DNA of 46,451 nt from the NCBI RefSeq assembly GCF_011045015.1, contig NZ_JAAKZY010000070.1:1-46451 (forward strand), read 5' to 3'. The stretch's first letter is position 1. Each line of letters begins with the position of its first letter. Both the position numbers and the translations under genes were made by a program. A model generated the notes under the pieces. The model was not told where the DNA came from, did not search any database, and was given only the letters and a program-made list of their open reading frames with translations. The stretch comes from Streptomyces scabichelini (GTDB lineage: Bacteria > Actinomycetota > Actinomycetes > Streptomycetales > Streptomycetaceae). Below, piece by piece: positions 40,406-46,451 of the stretch.

Positions 40406-41344
40406 TTACTTGAGGGCGCCCAGGGTGACGCCGCTCCGCCAGTAGCGGCGCATCGCGACCATCATGATGGCCATCGGGATGATGGACAGCAGCGCACCGG
40501 TCAGGACGAGGCTGGTCACGTCGATGCCCGACTCCAGGCGCTTGCCCGACCAGTTGTACAGACCCAGGTTGAGCGTCCAGTTCTCCTCGCCGCGCAACAC
40601 GGTCAGCGGGAGGAAGAAGGCGTTCCAGGTGTTCACGAAGGCGAGCAGGAACACCGTGGCGCCGCCCGTGGTCATCATCCGCAGCACAATGCTGAAGAAG
40701 ATCCGCAGCTCACCGGCGCCGTCGATGCGGGCCGCCTCAAGCAGTTCGAACGGGATCGTGGCCTCGGTGTAGACCTTGGCCAGGTACACGCTGAACGGGT
40801 TGATCAGGCAGGGGATCAGCATCGCCCAGGGGGTGTCGACCAGGCCGATCTCCGAGAACATCAGGTACAGCGGCAGGGTGAGCAGCGCGATCGGGATGAG
40901 GAAGGAGCCCACCACGGCCGCGAACACCACGCCCCGCCCGGGGAAGTCGAAGCGGGCCAGGCCGTAGCCCGTCAGGAGGGCGATGAGGGTGCCGCCGAGG
41001 GAGCCGACCCCGGCGTACAGGAACGAGTTGGCGGTCCAGCGCAGGAAGATGCCGTCCTCGTACGTGAACACCTGGTGCAGGTTGTCCCACAGGTGGAAGC
41101 CGGAGAACCACAGCCCGTTGCTCTGGTACAGCCCCACGCGGTCCTTGGTCGCGGCGATGATCAGCCAGTACACCGGGAACAGGCTGTAGGCGCTGGCCAG
41201 GATCAGCCCGAGGAGAAGGAACCGCTGCCCGCCCCGTGAACGGGCAGCGGGGTCGGGGCGGGTGCGCCGGCGTACGGTGCGCCCCGTGGGTGGCACGGTC
41301 CCGGTTTCCGTGCCGTTTTCCTTACGGTTTTCCGTCAGTGCCAT
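40406..41344 (-). CDS. Carbohydrate ABC transporter permease (MalG type), locus B
   Basis: 312 aa. An Arg/Thr-rich cytoplasmic N terminus of about 38 residues is followed by six helices (FLLLGLILASAYSLFPVYWL to LSIIPMAIMMVAM) and the EAA loop LEAARIDGAGELRIFFSIVL. ATG 41344 shares its A with the stop of the upstream permease gene (TGATG). No ATPase gene is adjacent. Confidence 0.94.
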   Translation of the reverse strand: MALTENRKENGTETGTVPPTGRTVRRRTRPDPAARSRGGQRFLLLGLILASAYSLFPVYWLIIAATKDRVGLYQSNGLWFSGFHLWDNLHQVFTYEDGIFLRWTANSFLYAGVGSLGGTLIALLTGYGLARFDFPGRGVVFAAVVGSFLIPIALLTLPLYLMFSEIGLVDTPWAMLIPCLINPFSVYLAKVYTEATIPFELLEAARIDGAGELRIFFSIVLRMMTTGGATVFLLAFVNTWNAFFLPLTVLRGEENWTLNLGLYNWSGKRLESGIDVTSLVLTGALLSIIPMAIMMVAMRRYWRSGVTLGALK

Positions 41345-42228
41345 CAGTCCGCCTCCCTCGAGGTCAGCCGGTAGAAGAGGAAGGACGCGACGCCGAGGAA
41401 CAGGGCGAGCAGCACCGACAGGGCCGCGGCGTAGTTGTAGTTGCCGGCGTTGAACGCCTGGTTGTAGATGATCATGATCGGGGCGAAGTCGTCGCTGACC
41501 GTCTGCGGGGTCACGTTCCGGAACAGCGCGGGCTCGTTGAAGATCTGCAGCATCTGGATGATCGACAGCAGAGCGGTCAGAACGAGCGCGCCGCGCACGT
41601 ACGGGATCTTGATGCTCCGCGCGATCCGCAGCTCCGAGGCGCCGTCAAGGCGCGCGGCCTCGAAGAGCTCGCGGGGCACGCCCTGGAGCGCCGCGTAGAT
41701 GATCACCATGTTGTAGCCGATGCCGTGCCAGGTCAGCAGGTTGCCGATGGCCGGCCACACCATCGAGGGCGCGAAGAAGTTCCAGTCGAAGCCGAACAGC
41801 TCGCCCAGCGGTGTCAGCGGGCCCACCTCGGGGCTGTACAGGTTGACCCACACGATGGCCGCGACCACGCCGGGGATCATGTACGGAACCAGCAGCAGGA
41901 TCCGGAACCGGCCGGCCACCTTCGAGGTGACCGCGTCCAGGAGGAGCGCCAGCACCAGGCTGATCAGCAGCATGAACGGGATCTGGACGCTGGCGAACAG
42001 CACCACCCTGAGGATGGAGCTCATGAACGCCGAGTCGGTCAGGCCGTTCTGGTAGTTCTCCAGCCCGACGAACTCCCTGGTCGCGCCGCCGAGACCGAGC
42101 CCGGACTGCTTCTGCAGATACAGCGACTGGTAGACCGCGTAGCCGATCGGAAGCAGGTAGAGGAAGACGAAGCCGAGCTGGAAGGGCACCGTGAAGGCGG
42201 CACCCTTCCAGCGCTGCGAGCGAATCAT
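41344..42228 (-). CDS. Carbohydrate ABC transporter permease (MalF type), locus B
   Basis: 294 aa with six membrane helices (VPFQLGFVFLYLLPIGYAVY to LSVLLALFLGVASFLFY). The EAA loop is FEAARLDGASELRIARSIKI. It forms the membrane channel with the MalG-type partner, which it overlaps by one base. It follows the binding-protein gene by 10 bases in the same operon. Confidence 0.94.
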   Translation of the reverse strand: MIRSQRWKGAAFTVPFQLGFVFLYLLPIGYAVYQSLYLQKQSGLGLGGATREFVGLENYQNGLTDSAFMSSILRVVLFASVQIPFMLLISLVLALLLDAVTSKVAGRFRILLLVPYMIPGVVAAIVWVNLYSPEVGPLTPLGELFGFDWNFFAPSMVWPAIGNLLTWHGIGYNMVIIYAALQGVPRELFEAARLDGASELRIARSIKIPYVRGALVLTALLSIIQMLQIFNEPALFRNVTPQTVSDDFAPIMIIYNQAFNAGNYNYAAALSVLLALFLGVASFLFYRLTSREAD

Positions 42229-42238
42229 GAAGTGTGCC

Positions 42239-43573
42239 TCAGCCCTTGACGCTGATGCCGCGCTGCTTCAGGTCGTTGACCGTCCACTCCTGCATGTGCG
42301 CGAGCAGGTCGGTGACCTTCTGCTTCTTGCTGACGACCGCGGCCCACTCGTCCTGCATCTCCGTGAACATCGCGGTCCAGTTCGGGCCGAAGGTCCAGTC
42401 GTCGGTGACGGTGCCCAGGCTGTCCGTGACGATCTTCTTGGCCGGCTCGTAGTTCTTGCCGAGCAGCTTTTCGGAGATCGCCTCGGAGACGTACGCGTCA
42501 CTGTCGGCCAGCGCCGGCATCACACCGCTGCCGGTCTCCGGGCTCGCCATGGTCTTGACCGCACCGGTGTCGGTGGACATCCACAGCGCCGCCTCGGCGG
42601 CCTGCTCCTTGTTCTTGCACTGCTCGGACACCAGGGTCAGGTTGCCGCTCTGGTTGGTGCCGGCCGGCGTCTTGGGGGCCTCGCCCTTGAAGGTCGGCCA
42701 CGGGGAGAGCGCCCAGTCGCCGAAGGACTTGGTGAAGTTCTGCACCATGCCGGACATCTGCCAGGTGGAGATCTGCCGGGTCGCGGTGCCGCCGTTGTCG
42801 TAGTTGCGCTGGACGGCCGCGTAGTCGGCGAACGAGAGCTTGGAGTTCAGGTCGTTGTCGATGATCTGCTGGATCACGTCGGCGGCCTTCAGGGTGCCCT
42901 CGTCCTGGAAGTTCACCACCCAGGAGTCGCCCTCGACGGAGTACCAGTGCGCCCCGGCCTGCATGGCGAGCACCTCCAGGGTGCTCGGGTCCTCACCGGC
43001 GTAGTTGGTGATCTTGACGTCGTGCTTCTTCAGCTCCTTGCCCGCAGCGATGAAGTCGTCCCAGGTGGCGGGTGCCTTCAGGCCGTACTTCTCGAAGAGG
43101 TCGGTGCGGTAGATGGTGAAGGCGGGCGCCGAGGCGGTGGGGACGCCGTAGACCTTCCCCTGGACCTGGCCGGTGGCCCACGAGCCGGGGTTGAACTTGT
43201 CCTTGTCGGCCTCGACGTACTTCGTGATGTCGGCGAGCGCGCCCTGGGAGACCCAGCTCGTCACGTACTCGCCGGTGTTCTGCATCAGGCAGGGAGCGTT
43301 GCCGGCCTTGACGGCGTTGGTCAGCTGCTTCTGCATGGTCAGCTGGTCGGTGACCTTCGTGTACTTCAGCTGGACGTCCTTGTGGGAGGCGTTGAACGCC
43401 TTCACGACGGCCTCCTGGCCGTTGGCCCAGCCCCAGAAGTCGAGGGTGACCGGGCCGGAGGACTTGGCGGGCTCGTCGTCTCCGGAGCCGCCGCAGGCGG
43501 CGAGCAGACCTGTCAGGGCGAGGCCCGCGACAGCGGCGCGAGCGAACCTTCTCCGGGGGTTGGTGAAGTTCAT
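42239..43573 (-). CDS. Sugar-binding lipoprotein of ABC transporter, locus B
   Basis: 444 aa, solute-binding protein family 1. Twin-Arg-containing signal (NPRRRFARAAVAGLALTGLL) with lipobox LLAAC near residue 27. The fold markers are VTLDFWGWANGQEAVVKAFN, APCLMQNTGEYVTSWVSQGA and VYGVPTASAPAFTIYRTDLF. With GH43 facing the operon, xylo-oligosaccharides or related hemicellulose pieces are the best guess for the ligand. Its promoter region holds a LacI-like half-palindrome at 43690-43701. Confidence 0.94.
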   Translation of the reverse strand: MNFTNPRRRFARAAVAGLALTGLLAACGGSGDDEPAKSSGPVTLDFWGWANGQEAVVKAFNASHKDVQLKYTKVTDQLTMQKQLTNAVKAGNAPCLMQNTGEYVTSWVSQGALADITKYVEADKDKFNPGSWATGQVQGKVYGVPTASAPAFTIYRTDLFEKYGLKAPATWDDFIAAGKELKKHDVKITNYAGEDPSTLEVLAMQAGAHWYSVEGDSWVVNFQDEGTLKAADVIQQIIDNDLNSKLSFADYAAVQRNYDNGGTATRQISTWQMSGMVQNFTKSFGDWALSPWPTFKGEAPKTPAGTNQSGNLTLVSEQCKNKEQAAEAALWMSTDTGAVKTMASPETGSGVMPALADSDAYVSEAISEKLLGKNYEPAKKIVTDSLGTVTDDWTFGPNWTAMFTEMQDEWAAVVSKKQKVTDLLAHMQEWTVNDLKQRGISVKG

Positions 43574-43689
43574 CGTACGGTCATCCTTCGAGGCGTAGAC
43601 GATCGCGGGAGAGAGGGGTGGCTCGGTGGGGCGACGGCGAGCGGAGAAGACGCCGGCTCGTGTCTCGGAAACCCTCTGCGGAAGCTATA

Positions 43690-43732
43690 GAAAACGGTTG
43701 CTGTGAAACGTAGGTCGCCCGCTCTGTTTCAC
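43690..43732. promoter_or_regulatory. LacI-like site and inverted repeat upstream of the locus B transporter
   Basis: GAAAACGGTTGC (43690-43701) resembles the site at 46211-46222 (shared GAAAACG on one strand). It is followed by GTGAAAC (43703-43709) and GTTTCAC (43726-43732), perfect 7-bp arms with a 16-base spacer. These lie 120-160 bases before the lipoprotein ATG. The rest of the 391-bp gap, 43733-43942, shows no convincing gene. Confidence 0.5.
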
Positions 43733-43942
43733 GCAAGAGTCCGACGGCAAATTGTTAAGTTCGGTTGTCGCTGACGTTGCGCGTCATCGCTGTCGCACCC
43801 CACCCGCCCACCGCAGTAAATGTGCAGGTCAGCGGTGCGGAAGTCGATACGCGTGGCACTCTCGGAACGCTTCCCGGAGCCATCGACCAGCCTTGAAGCC
43901 GTTTACGTAACAGCAATCATCCGAGCTGCTACGACCGCAGGG

Positions 43943-43981
43943 CTGGGGGCATCTCCCCAGGCCCTTAAGACACTGCGGGAG
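43943..43981 (-). repeat. Dispersed palindromic element, copy 2 (end of the locus B lacI gene)
   Basis: On the minus strand it reads CTCCCGCAGTGTCTTAAGGG and then CCTGGGGAGATGCCCCCAG. It aligns with copy 1 at 8921-8955 (CTCCCCCACTGCCTTAAGGG, then CGTGGGGGGACCCCC). The TTAA core supplies the TAA stop codon of lacI at 43965-43967. Confidence 0.72.
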
Positions 43982-45050
43982 GCTGGACGGACTGCCGTAC
44001 GACGACGTGCGTGCCCAGCACCACATGGTCGCCGTCACTGCCCTTGCGGCGGCCCGCGCCGCTCTCGCGCCGACTGGCCACCGCGCGCAGCGCGACCCGG
44101 CCCATCTCCTCGTACGGCACATGAACGGTGGTCAGTTGGGGAGTGAGCTGGGAGGCCAGCGGGATGTCGTCGTAGCCGACGACCGAAACGTCCTCGGGCA
44201 CCCTGAGTCCGGCCGCACGCAGGGCCTGCATGGCACCCGCGGCCACCACGTCCGTACCCGCGAGCACCGCCGTGAAGTCCAGCCCCCGCCGCAGGCTTTC
44301 CTCGACGGCGTCGTACCCGTGCTCGTAGTCGTAGGGGCCGTGGAGCACCATGTCCGGATCGAAGGGCACGCCGTACGCCTCGAAGGCCCGCCGGGCGGCC
44401 TTCAACCGGTCCTGGGCGGTGGTGAGTTCGGCCTGGCCCGGCAGCACCAGGACACGGCGGTGACCGGCGGACAGGAGGTGGCTGGCCATGGCGTAGGCGC
44501 CGCCCTCGTTGTCGTAGTCCACCGTCGTCGCCGGTACGTCGCCCTCCAGGGGAGGCCTGCCCACCAGTACGAGGTGAGAGCCGGCCGCGTCCAGTGAGCG
44601 GGCGAACCGGGCCATTCTCAGCTGGTACTCGTCGACGTCGTACGCTCCGCCGAGCAGGATCACCGCGGCGACGCCCTGCTGGCGCATGAGGTTGACCAGC
44701 GCGAGTTCCCGTTCCGGATCGTCTCCGGTCGTACCGACCAGCGAGAGCCAGCCGCGCAACGAGGCCGCGCCCTCGACTCCCTTGGCCACATGGGTGAAGG
44801 CGGCACCGGTGATGTTGTTGATGAGGATGGCCACCGTCGGCGTGCCGCCACCGGCGAGTGAGCGGGCGTGGGCGTTGGTGACGTAGTCCAGGTCCTGAAC
44901 GACCTTCATCACCCGGCGGCGCAGTTCTTCCGACACCGGATAGTTGCCGGACAGGACGCGCGAAACGCTGGCGACCGAGACGCCCGCCCGTGCCGCCACG
45001 TCCCGGATGGTGGCCCGTCCGGAGTCACTCGACGCCGTGCGCTGACTCAC
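43965..45050 (-). CDS. LacI-family regulator, locus B
   Basis: 361 aa. The HTH is at about residues 11-60 (ATIRDVAARAGVSVASVSRV, then LSGNYPVSEELRRRVMKV) with hinge NAHARSLAGG. The ligand domain includes AGTDVVAAGAMQALRAAGLR and VPEDVSVVGYDDIPLASQLT. Last codons QPPAVS and the TAA stop come from an inserted palindromic repeat, so the original C terminus may have been different or longer. It probably represses the transporter and the 2-hydroxyacid dehydrogenase gene through GAAAACG-type sites. Confidence 0.94.
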   Translation of the reverse strand: MSQRTASSDSGRATIRDVAARAGVSVASVSRVLSGNYPVSEELRRRVMKVVQDLDYVTNAHARSLAGGGTPTVAILINNITGAAFTHVAKGVEGAASLRGWLSLVGTTGDDPERELALVNLMRQQGVAAVILLGGAYDVDEYQLRMARFARSLDAAGSHLVLVGRPPLEGDVPATTVDYDNEGGAYAMASHLLSAGHRRVLVLPGQAELTTAQDRLKAARRAFEAYGVPFDPDMVLHGPYDYEHGYDAVEESLRRGLDFTAVLAGTDVVAAGAMQALRAAGLRVPEDVSVVGYDDIPLASQLTPQLTTVHVPYEEMGRVALRAVASRRESGAGRRKGSDGDHVVLGTHVVVRQSVQPPAVS

Positions 45051-45178
45051 CGTAGCGGCTCCTTCGTCTCAGTCGTCCCAGTGACTCCCACCGGCCGTGC
45101 AGGGCCCCTGCCCCGGGCCGGTGCTGGAACCGTATCCCATTGTTTCTCCGCGGTGGCCGCACATGCTCGGGGCGGGAT

Positions 45179-46192
45179 TCAGGCGACACGGGTCAGATCC
45201 GCGTGACGCACCTCGTGGGCCGGTGGCAGGCCCGCGGAAAGGCGTTCCAGCTCGTCGACGACGATGCGGCCGAGGCGTGCCAGCTCATTGCCGAGCGAGC
45301 CGGCGATGTGCGGCGTGAGGAAGACGTTGGGGAGCTTGTACAGCGGGGATCCGGCGGGCAGCGGTTCGGGTTCGGTGACGTCCAGTACCGCGTTCAGCCG
45401 GCCGCCGACCAGCTCGTCGGCCAGCGCGTCGGGGTCCACCAGGGCTCCGCGGGAGGTGTTGATCAGTACTCCGCCGTCCCTGATGAGGGCGAGCTTGTCG
45501 CGGTCGAGCATGCGGTGGGTCTCGGGGATGTCGGGGGCGTGCAGGCTGACGATGTCGCTGCGGCGCAACAGGTCGTCGAGCGACAGCAGTTCGACGCTGA
45601 GCGCAGCGGCTTCGTCGGCGTCCACGTAGGGGTCGTACAACGCGACGGAGAGGTCGAAGGGCCGCAGCAGTTCCAGTAGTCGGCGGCCCACGCGTGAGGC
45701 GCCGATGATGCCCACCCGGCGGCCGAGATTGCCCGTGTCCGCGGTCTCGGCGGTGGACGGGTAGGCGTGGGTGTCACGGAAGCGCTCGCGGTGCGCGAAG
45801 GTGTCCTTCCCGGCGAGCAGGATCATGGCGAGCGTGTACTCCGCGACCGGCAGCGCGTTACCGGTCACGGCGCTGGAGACGGTGAGTCCGCCTTCCCACA
45901 CGGCCTCGCCGACCAGCGAGCGGACCGAGCCCGCGGCGTGCAGGACGGCGCGCAGGCGGGGTGCCGCGGCGAGGACGTCCGCATCGAGGTGGGGGCAGCC
46001 CCAGCCGGTGATGAGCACCTCGGTCCGAGCCAGCGCCGAGGCGGCGCCGGGTTCGGTGAAGTCCTGTACGACGAGCGTGGTGTCGATCTCGGCGACCTCC
46101 TGGAGCCGTGCCATGAGCGGCGGAGGGAAGAGCAGGGGGAGGTGCACCGGATCCATGGCGAACACGGCCCTCGGCAGCTGGGCGCTGGTCAT
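45179..46192 (-). CDS. D-isomer-specific 2-hydroxyacid dehydrogenase family protein
   Basis: 337 aa. NAD site GIIGASRVGRRLLELLRPFD near residues 158-177 (Ser at the second Gly position), catalytic Arg in LINTSRGALVDPDAL, Glu in DVTEPEPLPAGSPL and His in LTPHIAGSLGNE. Such enzymes interconvert 2-hydroxy- and 2-oxoacids with NAD(P). Being in front of lacI and an importer, it may act on a sugar acid from the imported saccharide. The start ATG 46192 is preceded by AGGAGAGTC. A LacI-type dyad lies just upstream. Confidence 0.93.
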   Translation of the reverse strand: MTSAQLPRAVFAMDPVHLPLLFPPPLMARLQEVAEIDTTLVVQDFTEPGAASALARTEVLITGWGCPHLDADVLAAAPRLRAVLHAAGSVRSLVGEAVWEGGLTVSSAVTGNALPVAEYTLAMILLAGKDTFAHRERFRDTHAYPSTAETADTGNLGRRVGIIGASRVGRRLLELLRPFDLSVALYDPYVDADEAAALSVELLSLDDLLRRSDIVSLHAPDIPETHRMLDRDKLALIRDGGVLINTSRGALVDPDALADELVGGRLNAVLDVTEPEPLPAGSPLYKLPNVFLTPHIAGSLGNELARLGRIVVDELERLSAGLPPAHEVRHADLTRVA

Positions 46193-46210
46193 GACTCTCC
46201 TGAGGCGCTG

Positions 46211-46222
46211 GGAAACGTTTTC
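46211..46222. promoter_or_regulatory. LacI-type operator upstream of the hydroxyacid dehydrogenase gene
   Basis: GGAAACGTTTTC is palindromic at 10 of 12 positions around a central CG. It lies 19 bases before the ATG (minus strand), a repressing position. The complementary strand shares GAAAACG with the site at 43690. Confidence 0.65.
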
Positions 46223-46423
46223 TGAAAGCGTGTTCTACGGTATGTCTGGCGTGGAGGGCGGTCAATCAGGATGACGATCGCCGAGTGGGAACTCTCTCGA
46301 TGCTCCCGGGTATGTACGCCAATGCGGCGGCAGGTGGTGAACAGCGGGTTCGGCGCCTCCTGCCCTACCAGAGGGGGGAGTTCGCCGGTCGGTGTCGATG
46401 GTGACGCGACTCTACATCGCGTC

Positions 46424-46435
46424 GTAATCGGTTAC
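46424..46435. promoter_or_regulatory. LacI-type dyad at the right edge
   Basis: GTAATCGGTTAC is palindromic at 10 of 12 positions. It is probably the operator of a gene beyond the window. No gene is seen from 46193 to the end. Confidence 0.45.
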
Positions 46436-46451
46436 CCAAAGTGTTTCGGAG

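Noticed and set aside
43829..44122. 97-codon frame between the locus B lipoprotein and lacI
   Set aside because: Overlaps lacI in another frame, Arg/Cys-rich and without a ribosome site.

Overview
The window is high-GC actinobacterial chromosome, most likely Streptomyces. The evidence is GC-rich third codon positions throughout, many GTG starts, 1-4 base start/stop overlaps, Tat and lipobox export signals, a cysteine-free L32, sugar ABC transporters with no ATPase of their own, and short dispersed palindromes of the kind common in Streptomyces. I saw no rRNA, tRNA, CRISPR array, transposase, integrase or origin. It reads as a chromosomal-arm region rich in catabolic and regulatory genes.

Layout. 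71-1689: a CPYC flavoprotein divergent from an XRE-cupin regulator. 1784-5018: a quinone oxidoreductase and two acyl-CoA dehydrogenases in one tightly overlapped operon, with two palindromes in front and a strong terminator behind. 5201-8114: an exported PI-PLC/GDPD-like protein, a 64-aa membrane protein, a phosphodiester glycosidase and a DUF779 protein. 8271-10197: a MerR regulator divergent from an MFS exporter whose frame is broken by a short palindromic repeat. 10283-13183: CobW GTPase, L32, a lipoprotein sortase and a Zur-like Fur protein, which looks like a zinc-starvation group. 13310-16071: a lipoprotein and an ArsR-SulP pair behind a perfect 20-bp palindrome. 16165-18567: a GH65 phosphorylase.

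18830-25932 is the most interesting block: P450, 3Fe-4S ferredoxin, ferredoxin reductase, SDR, Baeyer-Villiger monooxygenase and a 12-repeat beta-propeller protein, all co-oriented. In order these could hydroxylate an alicyclic or terpenoid substrate, oxidise the alcohol to a ketone, insert oxygen to make a lactone or ester, and open it. A MarR regulator follows. Convergent to it is a TauD-type dioxygenase preceded by a structured leader with a short Cys-containing peptide that matches the spacing of actinobacterial sulfur-gene leader peptides.

27917-31253 holds a PAS-PAS-GAF-SpoIIE phosphatase-ATPase protein and a formylglycine-generating enzyme. 31255-46192 holds two carbohydrate-uptake loci. 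Locus A has an ABC importer and LacI facing GH32 and GH1 enzymes. Locus B has a GH43 beta-xylosidase, an ABC importer, LacI and a 2-hydroxyacid dehydrogenase. LacI-type operators lie in front of the divergent or target genes. Neither importer has an ATPase gene here, so a shared MsiK-type ATPase elsewhere is inferred. All functional statements rest on motif reading by eye; no database search was possible.
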